A DNA stretch of 64,000 nt from CBDAUN01 sp965214875 (GTDB lineage Bacteria; Pseudomonadota; Gammaproteobacteria; Arenicellales; JAJDZL01), in assembly GCA_965214875.1 (NCBI GenBank), contig OZ243980.1, forward strand, positions 2,356,001 through 2,420,000. Direction: 5' to 3'. Positions 28,482-37,538 of the stretch are shown piece by piece. The first letter of the stretch is position 1; every line of letters begins with the position of its first letter. The position numbers were made by a program, and so were the translations under genes. The notes below the pieces were generated by a model. That model was given only the letters and a program-made list of their open reading frames with translations, did no database searches and was not told the origin of the DNA.

Positions 28482-28849
28482 TTCTGGTAGACACTTCTTC
28501 GTGGATTCACTTTTTGCGCCACGATGATGATGCACTAGTGCGAAACCGAGTGGAAAATGCTTTAACTAGAGGAGATGCTTGTTGGTGCGCACTGGTTCGA
28601 CTAGAACTTTGGAATGGCGCTCGTGGACAAACAGAAAGGAAGATCATTGAGGATTTTGAGCGAATCATCCCAGAACTTCCGATTAATGATTCGGTTTGGC
28701 TCTGCTCTTTTCAACTGGCGAAGAAAGCGCGTTCACAAGGCATAGCTATTCCGGCTACCTATGTCCTGATTGCGGCTTGCGCACGATTCCACGGCGCCTT
28801 GATCGAGACAGCCGACTCGGATTTCGACATGATTCAGTCGATTTCCTGA
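28478..28849 (+). CDS. vapC: VapC-type PIN-domain toxin ribonuclease
   Basis: 123 residues. The PIN-domain acidic residues are all present: Asp in ILVDTSSWIHFL near residue 5, Glu in LVRLELWNGA near 45, and the C-terminal pair in ETADSDFDMI. VapC toxins are Mg-dependent ribonucleases that cut specific tRNAs or rRNA. The start is a TTG overlapping the vapB stop (TTGA); no in-frame ATG lies nearby. The vapBC pair sits between the binding-protein and ATPase genes of the ABC transporter, together with an Rpn gene, as part of an accessory insertion. Confidence 0.88.
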   Translation: MILVDTSSWIHFLRHDDDALVRNRVENALTRGDACWCALVRLELWNGARGQTERKIIEDFERIIPELPINDSVWLCSFQLAKKARSQGIAIPATYVLIAACARFHGALIETADSDFDMIQSIS

Positions 28850-28958
28850 ATTGCCAATATGGCAAACCGACACAATATTTGTCGGTGACGCGGCGCCTGC
28901 ACCCATGTCAAATGATCAAGACAAAATAAACCGGCCAACCATTGTTTATTGAGGAAGC

Positions 28959-29903
28959 ATGAAACCTATGTCAAAGTCCAGCAAGCCGCCCATGTCGGAA
29001 CGAATATTCGCGCAAATCCATGACATGTTCTTTAAGCATGTCTCTCAAAAAGCGGAAAATGTCGCTGCTTTGCTACAAGCGGACAGCCGGGCGGAACTGC
29101 TGGAAATCATCGACTGGTCGACATTACGCCTGGAGCCGAGTGCGCTGGTGTTTTTCGGAATCCAGCGCAAAGAGACTGATCTGGTGTATTCGGCGGCACT
29201 TAAGCAAACTGGCCTTGCCGCACGGATATTGCTGTTGTTTGAGCACAAGAGCTACCAGGATAAGAACCTGGTCAGGCAGGTGGCTGTAGACCAATTTCTG
29301 CTGTATATGAAAAGCGACTTCGCATCGCCGGTGATTCCGGTCGTGGTTCGCCAGCACGAGTCGGGCGGTATCGATCGTATCGAGTTCGAGGATCTTTTCG
29401 CCGACCTTCCTAAACGGCATCTTGCGGTGCTGGCGGAGTTTTCAATGAATTTCCGATGCTTGCTCATCGATGTGCATGAGCTAGACCGGCGCGGCCTGGT
29501 GGATGGCACCAGGATCGACGCATTCATCCGGGCGATGTCGATCGGCAGGAACTTCGACACGGGCGAGTGGGCAGATCTGATCGGACGGATCAAGCACGTT
29601 CCGGAATCGGAGCGTAGCCATGCGCTACAGTCGGTAATCGGTTATATTTGCCAATGCAATGATGACATCGAACCGGAAGATGTCTTGAGTTTTGAAACCA
29701 ACACCTTGGAGGAGCAACAGATGGTTCGATCAGCTGTGGACGCATTTCGGGAAGAAGGCCGGGTTGAAGGGCTGGAGCAAGGACGCCAGGAAATCGCCTC
29801 GAATTTGCTACAGCGAGGCATCGACACGCGAGAAGTTGCCGACATAACGAAGCTTGATCGCGACCAAGTGGAATTACTGCGTCGGAAAATGCCGCGACCG
29901 TAA
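28959..29903 (+). CDS. Second Rpn/YhgA-like PD-(D/E)XK nuclease
   Basis: 314 residues. The core motif is KETDLVYSA (Asp74) with LLLFEHKSYQDKN (Glu95, Lys97), the Rpn nuclease pattern. The C-terminal helix EEGRVEGLEQGRQEIASNLLQRG with the short closing domain TREVADITKLDRDQVELLRR is typical of the family. ATG 28959 has GAGGA eight bases upstream. It is only distantly similar to the Rpn at 7434-8468 and lacks its GMEQ array; its composition is nearer to the chromosome average, so the two were probably acquired separately. Confidence 0.87.
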   Translation: MKPMSKSSKPPMSERIFAQIHDMFFKHVSQKAENVAALLQADSRAELLEIIDWSTLRLEPSALVFFGIQRKETDLVYSAALKQTGLAARILLLFEHKSYQDKNLVRQVAVDQFLLYMKSDFASPVIPVVVRQHESGGIDRIEFEDLFADLPKRHLAVLAEFSMNFRCLLIDVHELDRRGLVDGTRIDAFIRAMSIGRNFDTGEWADLIGRIKHVPESERSHALQSVIGYICQCNDDIEPEDVLSFETNTLEEQQMVRSAVDAFREEGRVEGLEQGRQEIASNLLQRGIDTREVADITKLDRDQVELLRRKMPRP

Positions 29904-30062
29904 ATGCGCACATCTAGCCAGGCGACCTGATCTCTGGGATGATCCCATGCAAAAAGCGCTAAATCGCAGGAGAAGCAATCTGGCAATCTTGTGAAAAATC
30001 AATGCGCATGGCTCAAGTCAATGCCTTACCGCCGTCAATCTGACGACTTTGGAGCATTCGAA

Positions 30063-30386
30063 TCAGTCTGAAATCGGGTGCAGGGTCGCCGCTAGGGCAA
30101 GGTGCGCCATCGTTCGATATCCGCTTTCTTCATAGGAGTATGGGATCCGATCTGCAACTATGCCTATTGCAAAGTTGCGTTTGTGCCGGTCCCTGAATAC
30201 AGGCGGTCCACTTAGTCCAGGAAATGTAGAAAAGGCAAGTTCATAAGTATTGCCATATATTGCTTGCATGCGCCCCTTCATAGTTCGTGGATTTATAGGC
30301 TTCTCATTGCCTGCAAGAGAAAATCCATACGCGAGAACGTCTTCAGACAACAAAAATTGTTCAATGTTGTTCCGGAAGATTCAAAC
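30063..30386 (-). pseudogene. C-terminal remnant of a trypsin-like serine peptidase
   Basis: About 100 codons open from just after an in-frame TGA near 30385. It reads LSEDVLAYGFSLAGN, then TFPGLSGPPVFRD (a GxSGxP catalytic-serine motif) and FAIGIVADR, the last beta-barrel half of trypsin-like peptidases. The half that would carry the catalytic His and Asp is missing, and the space upstream is taken by the divergent ABC ATPase gene. It is read as a truncated relic. Confidence 0.55.
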
Positions 30387-30409
30387 AGGTCGGCAATCGG
30401 AAAACATCG

Positions 30410-31444
30410 ATGGATAAGAATGTCAAGATAGCTTGCGAAAATGTCACTAAGCTCTATGGGAAAAACCCGAGACAGTTTTTTCGCGAGCACAACTTCAATC
30501 CTGACTCTGAGACGATAAAGGAGCACGGCTACATATCCGCCGTAAGAAATGCGACATTCGATGTTAATGAAGGTGAAATCCTGATCATCATGGGGCTGAG
30601 CGGATCGGGCAAATCGACACTCGTTCGCTGCCTTACCCGACTGGTTCAGCCAACCCATGGCAAGGTCGTCTACGACGGCACTGATCTGTTGCAAGCATCC
30701 AAGCACGATCTCATTGACATTCGAAGGCACAAAATGGGCATGGTCTTTCAGCACTTCGCCCTATTCCCTCATCGCACAGTATTGCAAAATATCGCTTTTC
30801 CCCTTGAGGTTCAGGGAGTCGATCGCCAGACTCGAGAAAACAAAGCTCGTGAAATCATTTCTATCGTCGGTCTTGACGACCGGGACGATTACTACCCTCG
30901 TGAACTGTCTGGAGGGCAGCAGCAGCGCGTCGGCATCGGCAGATCTCTCGCAGTAGAACCGGACACCTGGTTTCTCGACGAACCTTTTTCGGCACTTGAT
31001 CCGCTGATACGCAAGGAAATGCAAGACGAGTTCATTCGACTGCAATCCGTATTGAACAAAACCATCGTGTTCATCACGCATGACTTTGACGAAGCGATCA
31101 AGCTCGCAGACCGAATCATCATCATGTACGAAGGCCTCATCGTTCAAGTCGGCACCGCGGAAGAACTGGTGACAAAACCGTCAAATAACTACGTCGGAGA
31201 ATTCACCAAAAACGTTTCACGCTCGAAGCTCTTGTCGGTGGGCAGCATCATGGATGCGCCAAGCGAGCAAACTCACCCGGATGCAAGCGTGAACCAGGAC
31301 GACAAAGTCGCAACGATCGCCGCCAAAGTGCTTGAAACCGATCAAGACGTTCGCGTCATTGACTCAGAAAACAAAGTCGTCGGCGTACTGAAGCGGAAAA
31401 AACTCATCGATGCGCTATTTCAAGACGGGTTTGTGCCGAAATAG
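30410..31444 (+). CDS. Glycine betaine/proline-type ABC transporter ATP-binding protein
   Basis: 344 residues. Walker A GLSGSGKST, Q-loop MVFQHFALFPH, signature LSGGQQQRVGIGRSL, Walker B TWFLDEPFSALDP and switch VFITHDFDEAI are intact. The N-terminal extension (GKNPRQFFREHNF) is typical of the ProV/OpuAA subfamily that energises betaine import. The C-terminal part is a single short CBS-like stretch (DQDVRVIDSENKVVGVLKRKKLIDAL), shorter than the tandem CBS pair of OpuA that senses ionic strength. The partners are the fused permease at 24947 and the binding protein at 27135, from which it is separated by a terminator, vapBC, an Rpn gene and a protease relic. Confidence 0.92.
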   Translation: MDKNVKIACENVTKLYGKNPRQFFREHNFNPDSETIKEHGYISAVRNATFDVNEGEILIIMGLSGSGKSTLVRCLTRLVQPTHGKVVYDGTDLLQASKHDLIDIRRHKMGMVFQHFALFPHRTVLQNIAFPLEVQGVDRQTRENKAREIISIVGLDDRDDYYPRELSGGQQQRVGIGRSLAVEPDTWFLDEPFSALDPLIRKEMQDEFIRLQSVLNKTIVFITHDFDEAIKLADRIIIMYEGLIVQVGTAEELVTKPSNNYVGEFTKNVSRSKLLSVGSIMDAPSEQTHPDASVNQDDKVATIAAKVLETDQDVRVIDSENKVVGVLKRKKLIDALFQDGFVPK

Positions 31445-31500
31445 CATTTTGCGGCATCAGGTCACTGGCCGGCCACGCCGTAACACCCCAAACCTTCTCG

Positions 31501-32541
31501 CTAATTCGTTCGATTTCGCAACAGCTTGCGATACTCCCGAACGGCCTTCAGATGATCTTCAAGGTTATCGGTGAACTGATGCGTCCCGTCACCTCGAGAT
31601 ACAAAATATAGCGCCGTGGTCAATTCAGGATGCATCGCGGCTCGGATTGCCGCACGACCAGGCATCGCGATCGGTGTCGGCGGCAATCCACTTCGCGTAT
31701 AGGTGTTGTACGGCGTATCTCGTTTCAAGTCCGACTGCCGAATCACACCGATATACTCGCCGCCTAGTCCATAAATGACCGTAGGGTCCATCTGTAGGCG
31801 CATGCGGCGTTCTAGACGATTGACGATCACACCGGAAATAGTGCGGAATTCCGACTCCACCTGCGCCTCTTTTTGGATAATGGATGCCGCGATCAATGCC
31901 TGATAGGCACTTTCATATGGGACTCTATCAGACCGATCAGCCCATTCATGATCAAGAATTTCTTGCATCCTTTTGTGCGCAGTCGCCAGAATTTCGACAT
32001 CGGACTGACGACTTGTGTATCGGTAGGTATCCGGAAAGAACCAGCCTTCCGGATGATTTTCGCTAAAATGCAAAGTCGACAATATCTCCTCTACCGACAA
32101 GCCGCTTAAGGTTTTGACAAGATTCTGCGCACGCGATAATTCACGCAGAAAATCAGCAAAAGTCCATCCTTCGATAAATGTAATCGGAAAGTCGACACTC
32201 TTGCCCGCCGCAACATGCTCGAACACATCGAGAATGCTGGAATCAGGTTCGAATCGATACTCGCCAGCTTTGAGCTGTCGCGCATAGCCACTAAAACGTG
32301 CCATCACTACATAGCCAAACGCATGGTCAATGATATCGTCATCGCGCAGCATTTTGATAAGGTCATTTGCCGACTGGCCAGGCGAGAACACGTAGACCTT
32401 ATCTGCCGGCAAATCAAGCGGGCGCAGCATCATAGCACTGAAGTACAGCACAACGGCCAATAGGACCGTGCAGCCCATAGCTGCGGCTGCGCTTAACCAA
32501 ATGATCAGCGATCGAATTGATTGTTTTGGAGAATCAACCAA
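31501..32541 (-). CDS. mltG: Endolytic murein transglycosylase MltG (YceG-like)
   Basis: 346 residues. One N-terminal membrane segment (LSAAAAMGCTVLLAVVLYF) anchors the protein in the inner membrane; a LysM-like part (VYVFSPGQSANDLIKML) follows, and the catalytic domain contains AASIIQKEAQVESEF with the essential Glu and RLQMDPTVIYGLG. MltG cleaves nascent glycan strands and sets their length. It is the last gene of the fatty-acid cluster, as in E. coli, but pabC upstream and tmk-holB downstream, which usually belong here, are missing. Confidence 0.94.
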   Translation of the reverse strand: MVDSPKQSIRSLIIWLSAAAAMGCTVLLAVVLYFSAMMLRPLDLPADKVYVFSPGQSANDLIKMLRDDDIIDHAFGYVVMARFSGYARQLKAGEYRFEPDSSILDVFEHVAAGKSVDFPITFIEGWTFADFLRELSRAQNLVKTLSGLSVEEILSTLHFSENHPEGWFFPDTYRYTSRQSDVEILATAHKRMQEILDHEWADRSDRVPYESAYQALIAASIIQKEAQVESEFRTISGVIVNRLERRMRLQMDPTVIYGLGGEYIGVIRQSDLKRDTPYNTYTRSGLPPTPIAMPGRAAIRAAMHPELTTALYFVSRGDGTHQFTDNLEDHLKAVREYRKLLRNRTN

Positions 32542-32622
32542 CTTGTCGAGATGCCTACATCGCCGGCATAGTTAATTTCACCCGCATGTCCCGCACGCCC
32601 GTGGCGTGATATCGGTGCAAGG

Positions 32623-33864
32623 CTAGTTGAATGCCTTGAATGAAATGCAGCCGTTGGTCCCGCCGAACCCGAAAGAATTGGATGCCGCGGCACGGATCTT
32701 CATGGGGCGGGCTTCATTGGGGACATAGTCCAAATCGCATTGCGGATCCGGATTGTCTAGATTGATCGTCGGCGGCGCGATCTGATGATGCAAAGCCAGC
32801 ACGGTATAGACCGCCTCTACTCCTCCTGCCGCACCAAGCAGGTGGCCAATCATTGACTTCGATGAACTGACGGCTAAGCTGTACGCGTGATTGCCGAACA
32901 GCTCTTTGATGGCGAGCGTTTCAGCAATATCACCTAGCGGCGTCGATGTCCCGTGCGCGTTGATGTAGTCATATTCGTTCACAGGAATCTTTGCGTTGCG
33001 CACAGCGCTTTCCATGCATCGAAATGCGCCGTTGCCACCGGGCGCAGGCGCGGTAATGTGATGCGCATCGCTACTCATGCCGAAACCCGTCAATTCCGCA
33101 TAGATTTTCGCGCCTCTACGCTTCGCCGACTGCAATTCTTCAAGAACCAGCATCCCCGCACCTTCGCCAAGCACAAAGCCGTCGCGTTCCGTATCGAAGG
33201 GGCGGCTAGCGCGCTCGGGTTCATCATTACGTCGACTTAGAGCGCGCGCATTTGCAAAGCCCGCAACCGAAGTCGGGGTAATCGCGGCCTCCGTTCCGCC
33301 CGCAACCATGATGTCGGCATCGCCGTACAGAATGAAGCGCGAAGCATCGCCAATCGCATGCGTGGCCGTCGTGCACGCAGTTGAAACAGCCAGATTTGGT
33401 CCCGCGAATCCGTAATTGATGGAGATGTTGCCCGCCGCCATGTTGATGATCGACATCGGCACATAGAACGGCGAGACGCGTCGCGGCCCGCGTTCGTTGC
33501 AGACAAGCGTGGTGCCTTCTATCGAGTTAACACCGCCAATACCCGCACCGACATAGACGCCGATACGGTGGGCATTGCTCTCATTGGCGCTCAACCCCGC
33601 ATCGTTGATCGCTTCGGATGCCGCAACCATGCCCAGTTGGATGAAGCGGTCCATTTGCCGGGTTTGCTTCGATGTCAGGTAGTCAAGCGGATCAAACGCT
33701 TCAATTTCACCTGCGATCGTGACCGGGTAGGCAGACGCATCGAATAGTGTAATGTCCGATATGCCGCTTTTTGAGTCGAGCGCATTGTTCCAGTTCTGCT
33801 CAACATTGTGGCCGATCGGCGAAATAGCGCCCAGACCAGTCACTACGACTCGACGATCAGTCAT
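32623..33864 (-). CDS. fabF: 3-oxoacyl-ACP synthase II (KAS II)
   Basis: 413 residues from ATG 33864; the frame extends to a GTG at 33870. The catalytic Cys lies in VSTACTTATHAIGDA, the two His in NAHGTSTPLGD and SKSMIGHLLGAAGG, which also holds the conserved Lys. FabF condenses malonyl-ACP with acyl-ACP in fatty-acid elongation. It follows acpP in the usual order; mltG lies 81 bases downstream. Confidence 0.96.
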   Translation of the reverse strand: MTDRRVVVTGLGAISPIGHNVEQNWNNALDSKSGISDITLFDASAYPVTIAGEIEAFDPLDYLTSKQTRQMDRFIQLGMVAASEAINDAGLSANESNAHRIGVYVGAGIGGVNSIEGTTLVCNERGPRRVSPFYVPMSIINMAAGNISINYGFAGPNLAVSTACTTATHAIGDASRFILYGDADIMVAGGTEAAITPTSVAGFANARALSRRNDEPERASRPFDTERDGFVLGEGAGMLVLEELQSAKRRGAKIYAELTGFGMSSDAHHITAPAPGGNGAFRCMESAVRNAKIPVNEYDYINAHGTSTPLGDIAETLAIKELFGNHAYSLAVSSSKSMIGHLLGAAGGVEAVYTVLALHHQIAPPTINLDNPDPQCDLDYVPNEARPMKIRAAASNSFGFGGTNGCISFKAFN

Positions 33865-33950
33865 CAGCACTCGAAACTATAGGCAATCAACAGAATCGGA
33901 GCATACGCGCAAGCATTGGCTCCGATTCCAGATGAAATGATTTAGAACTG

Positions 33951-34202
33951 CTATAGTGCCTGTTCAATGTGATCGATTGCTTCGCCCACAGTAGTAATCT
34001 TGTCAGAGACATCATCCGATATTTCCAAATCGAACTCTTCTTCCAGCTTCATTACCAATTCTACGGTGTCAAGCGAGTCTGCATTGAGATCGTTGACAAA
34101 TGAAGTGTCACGCGTGATTTCAACTGCATCCGGATTATCGGCGCATAATTTCTCGATTACCAAACGAATTACGCGTGCCTCGATGCTGCCTTGATCATCC
34201 AT
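33951..34202 (-). CDS. acpP: Acyl carrier protein
   Basis: 83 residues, acidic. The phosphopantetheine serine is in NADSLDTVELVMKLEEEF, the classical AcpP signature. The start is well fixed by a strong Shine-Dalgarno sequence GGAGGA eight bases before ATG 34202. The gap to fabG (143 bases) is larger than elsewhere in the cluster and could hold a separate promoter for this very abundant protein. Confidence 0.97.
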   Translation of the reverse strand: MDDQGSIEARVIRLVIEKLCADNPDAVEITRDTSFVNDLNADSLDTVELVMKLEEEFDLEISDDVSDKITTVGEAIDHIEQAL

Positions 34203-34345
34203 CTATAGTTCCTCCAAAAGACGGTTTTGTGATTTGATCCCAATGCCAGAGATTGGGTTTCAATGGCGGTGCACTGACCGCAAAAAAATATAGTTTACAC
34301 TGTCTATTGCAAACTGGTTGTGAAAACACGCAGCCAAAGCCCAGA

Positions 34346-35086
34346 TCATCGCCGCATCATGCCTCCATCGACATAGAGGCAGGTACCGGTGATGTATGAA
34401 CTGCCCGGCGAGGCCAGAAAAAGCACAGCATGGGCCACCTCATCGGGGCTACCCATGCGCCCTGCCGGCACATTGGCCAATATCTTGTCTTTAACGTCTT
34501 GTTTCAACCGGCCGGTCATGTCGGTGTCGATATATCCAGGCACTACGCAGTTCACAGTAATATTGCGCGATGCGGTTTCCATCGCCAGCGATTTGGAGTA
34601 GCCGATGATGCCGGCCTTCGATGCGGCGTAGTGCGTCTGCCCTGCATTGCCCGCCACACCGACAACCGATGAGATGTTGATGATTCGTCCCTGCCTCAGT
34701 TTCATCATGTCGCGAACAAATCGTTTTGACAGGCGATAGACGGATTTTAAGTTGGTATCGAGCATCGCATCCCAATCGTCTTCCTTGATGCGAATCGCAA
34801 GACCATCTTTGGAAATGCCCGCATTGTTGACCAGAATCGAAATAGGCCCGCAATCATCCCCAATCTTGCTGGCGATTGCCTCAATGTCATCAGGGTCGTT
34901 GACATCAAGACGCATGCCCTGCCCGCTTGCGCCAAGATATTCACTGATTCGTTGCGCACCTTCATCGGTCGTCGCTGTGCCGATGACTATGCCGCCAGCG
35001 CGAGCCAGCTCTTGCGCCACAGAACGCCCGATGCCGCGCGAAGCGCCGGTCACCATGCAAACTTTACTGTCCAAAATGCTAGTCAT
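34346..35086 (-). CDS. fabG: 3-oxoacyl-ACP reductase
   Basis: 246 residues, short-chain dehydrogenase. NADPH-binding GASRGIGRSVAQ is at about residue 15, NNAG at about 87, catalytic Ser in INISSVVG and YAASKAG near residue 150. It reduces 3-oxoacyl-ACP in each elongation cycle. It follows fabH after only 10 bases; in E. coli and most relatives fabD lies between these two genes, and no trace of it is present here. Confidence 0.95.
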   Translation of the reverse strand: MTSILDSKVCMVTGASRGIGRSVAQELARAGGIVIGTATTDEGAQRISEYLGASGQGMRLDVNDPDDIEAIASKIGDDCGPISILVNNAGISKDGLAIRIKEDDWDAMLDTNLKSVYRLSKRFVRDMMKLRQGRIINISSVVGVAGNAGQTHYAASKAGIIGYSKSLAMETASRNITVNCVVPGYIDTDMTGRLKQDVKDKILANVPAGRMGSPDEVAHAVLFLASPGSSYITGTCLYVDGGMMRR

Positions 35087-35096
35087 GATCTCATCC

Positions 35097-36065
35097 TCAG
35101 TAGGTGATCAGTGCGGCGCCCCAAGTAAATCCGCCGCCGAAACCGTCAATCAGCACTTTGTGGCCTCGCCGGATTCTGCCATCCCGCACAGCGCAATCAA
35201 GCGCTAGCGGAATCGATGCGGCAGAGGTGTTGCCATGCTCTGCAACCGTGACAACAACCTTTCTTCGGTCGAGGCCGAGACGATCGGCTGTCGCATTGAT
35301 AATTCTGACATTCGCCTGATGCGGCACCATCCAGTCGAGGTCATTGATATTCAATTGATTGGCCGACATCGCCTCTTCGGCCACTTCTCCCATACACTTG
35401 ACAGCGACGCGAAACACCTCACTTCCCTGCATCTGAGTGTATGCGGTGCCATTTAAGACATATTTATACTGCTTCGAAACGCCGACCGGCACACTTAGCA
35501 GATCTTTGTATCGCCCATCCGCATGCAGGTGCGTTGAGTGCAAGCCAGGCGCATCGGATGACTCCAGAACAACCGCGCCTGCACCATCGCCGAACAACAC
35601 GCAGGTCGAGCGATCACTCCAATCGATAATTCGCGAAAACGTTTCTGCCCCAACAACCAGTGCCTTAGTCGCGCTACCAGTGCGAATAAACTTATCCGCT
35701 ATATCAATCGCATATGTAAATCCCGCACAAACTGCCTGCACATCGAATGCCGGCGACCCCTTAATGCCAAGCCTTTCTTGCAGCAGGCATGCTGAAGACG
35801 GAAAGACCTGATCGGCAGTCGTGGTCGCAAGAACAACCAGATCGACTTGCGATGCATCAAGATCACCAGACTCTAGCGCGCATCTCGCTGCCTGTTCTGC
35901 CAAGTCGCAGGTCATCTCATCATCCGCAGCAACATGCCGCTTTTCAATGCCGGTTCTTGAATATATCCAATCGTGGCTTGTATCGACAGATTTTTCCAAG
36001 TCGAAATTGGTCACTGCTTTCGAAGGCAGATAGCTGCCCGTGGAGCGAATGCGTGAATAGGTCAT
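35097..36065 (-). CDS. fabH: 3-oxoacyl-ACP synthase III (KAS III)
   Basis: 322 residues. Catalytic Cys in VQAVCAGFTYAID, His in VPHQANVRII, Asn in EHGNTSAASIPLAL, and the closing FGGGFTWGAALI are all intact. FabH starts fatty-acid synthesis by joining acetyl-CoA to malonyl-ACP. Its ATG overlaps the plsX stop by four bases, so translation is coupled. Confidence 0.96.
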   Translation of the reverse strand: MTYSRIRSTGSYLPSKAVTNFDLEKSVDTSHDWIYSRTGIEKRHVAADDEMTCDLAEQAARCALESGDLDASQVDLVVLATTTADQVFPSSACLLQERLGIKGSPAFDVQAVCAGFTYAIDIADKFIRTGSATKALVVGAETFSRIIDWSDRSTCVLFGDGAGAVVLESSDAPGLHSTHLHADGRYKDLLSVPVGVSKQYKYVLNGTAYTQMQGSEVFRVAVKCMGEVAEEAMSANQLNINDLDWMVPHQANVRIINATADRLGLDRRKVVVTVAEHGNTSAASIPLALDCAVRDGRIRRGHKVLIDGFGGGFTWGAALITY

Positions 36066-37075
36066 TCGGCACCCTCAGGATTTTGGGCAATTTCGTGGCC
36101 TATCTTCGCTGGGAGATCGTGTCTCACTTCCTCGACTGCCTTGCGCACCGCGGTTGCAAAGGCCAGCAAATCGGCATTGCCGTGGCTTTTGATCACGTTG
36201 CCGTTCAAACCAAGCAGCGCGGCTCCGTTGTAGAGTCTTGGATCGATGGCATTCTTCAAGCCTCGCAGCGACGGCATGGCGACAATGCCGACCAGCTTTC
36301 TTAGGGCGTTTCGACCAAATTCGACTTTCATGGCATGCTGGATCAGCTTCGACACGCCCTCGCTGGTCTTTAGTGCAATGTTTCCAAGAAACCCGTCACA
36401 TACAATCACATCAACATCGCCGGTATAAATACCGTCTCCTTCGATGTAGCCGCAGTAGTTCAAGGAGCTGGCACGAAACAGTTCATGGGCCTTTTTTACG
36501 GTCTCGCTACCTTTGATATCTTCTGTCCCATTGTTGAGCAGTGCGACTTTGGGGTTCGGCTTGCTGTCCATGTATTTTACAAATGTCGAGCCCATGATTC
36601 CGAACTGCAAAAGCACGTTCGGCGAACTGTCGACGTTTGCGCCAAGGTCCAGCATATGGACAAGTCCTCTTGTGGTTGGCAATTGTCCGACTATGGCTGG
36701 GCGATGAATGCCGGGAAAAGTGTTCAGCACATATCTGGAGATGGCCATCAATGCGCCGGTGTTGCCGGCGCTGACGCAAGCCTGGACTTGGTCGGACTTT
36801 AGCAGATTAAGCGCGATTCGCATGGATGACTTGCGCTTAGAGCGAAGCGCCTGGGCTGGCGCGTCGGTCATTTCGACAACCTGTTCAGCGTGCTCGATCG
36901 CTATACGAGCCGAATCCAAGCGGCTGTGCTTTTTGAGCTCCTGGTCAATCGCTTCGCTATTGCCAACAAACACTACATTGAGATCGGCAATAGCGCCCAT
37001 CGCGGATAAAGCGCCCGGCACCGTAACAGCGGGTCCAAAATCGCCGCCCATGGCATCGATAGCAATCGACTTCAT
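36062..37075 (-). CDS. plsX: Phosphate acyltransferase PlsX
   Basis: 337 residues. The N-terminus SIAIDAMGGDFGPAVTVPGA and the stretches SAGNTGALMAIS and GFLGNIALKTSEGVSKL are diagnostic for PlsX. It makes acyl-phosphate from acyl-ACP as the first step of phospholipid synthesis. The order rpmF-plsX-fabH is the standard gammaproteobacterial one. Confidence 0.96.
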   Translation of the reverse strand: MKSIAIDAMGGDFGPAVTVPGALSAMGAIADLNVVFVGNSEAIDQELKKHSRLDSARIAIEHAEQVVEMTDAPAQALRSKRKSSMRIALNLLKSDQVQACVSAGNTGALMAISRYVLNTFPGIHRPAIVGQLPTTRGLVHMLDLGANVDSSPNVLLQFGIMGSTFVKYMDSKPNPKVALLNNGTEDIKGSETVKKAHELFRASSLNYCGYIEGDGIYTGDVDVIVCDGFLGNIALKTSEGVSKLIQHAMKVEFGRNALRKLVGIVAMPSLRGLKNAIDPRLYNGAALLGLNGNVIKSHGNADLLAFATAVRKAVEEVRHDLPAKIGHEIAQNPEGAE

Positions 37076-37158
37076 CAGAATATGATAAAGGTGGCCGCGA
37101 TGGAGACGCAGCTTGTCTGATCAACCAATTTGGAGCCCGGCGAGATTCGGGCTAAAAC

Positions 37159-37353
37159 CTACTCTGCTTCAGGTTCGACCGGCTTATAAGGGATCACGCG
37201 TCGCCCACGATAGTAGCCGGAGTCTGTTACGTGATGTCTTCTGTGGAGTTCTCCTGTTTCACGGTCGATAGAAACCGTCGGTTCGCTCAGCGCATTATGA
37301 GAGCGGCGCATATCCCTTTTGGATTTAGATTTTTTTCTCTGTTGAACCGCCAT
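37159..37353 (-). CDS. rpmF: 50S ribosomal protein L32
   Basis: 64 residues, beginning AVQQRKKSKSKRDMRRSH and carrying LHRRHHVTDSGYYRGRRVI. This is a cysteine-free L32, as in other gammaproteobacteria. It is the first gene of the plsX-fab cluster. A near-consensus promoter lies about 125 bases upstream. The yceD gene that normally precedes rpmF is absent; the IS481-like element occupies the place between rpmF and maf. Confidence 0.96.
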   Translation of the reverse strand: MAVQQRKKSKSKRDMRRSHNALSEPTVSIDRETGELHRRHHVTDSGYYRGRRVIPYKPVEPEAE

Positions 37354-37476
37354 GATTTTGTACCTTCAAATAAAAATCGCGATGCCTGCGCCGCCTATTG
37401 ACCGCAGCCACCTAGAAACTCGATAATCCGATTAGTTGTATTTCGCGAAACGCGAAGTCGGCATGTTAGATGGCAA

Positions 37477-37505
37477 ATTTTACTGACGGCTGTCGATTTT
37501 GTCAA
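37477..37505 (-). promoter_or_regulatory. Sigma-70 promoter of rpmF-plsX-fab operon
   Basis: On the minus strand: TTGACA at 37505-37500, a 17-base spacer, then TAAAAT at 37482-37477. The -35 box is perfect, the -10 box is a good match and the spacing ideal. It points to rpmF. The IS element ends at 37511, so only the five duplicated target bases separate it from the -35 box. Confidence 0.8.
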
Positions 37506-37538
37506 AAATGTGTACGGGTTCACTACATATGAGACTTT

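Noticed and set aside
28341..28849. 28341-28481 as a leader of the PIN-domain gene, not a gene itself
   Set aside because: The 46-codon frame encodes a VapB-like protein that overlaps the toxin start, the normal layout of vapBC.
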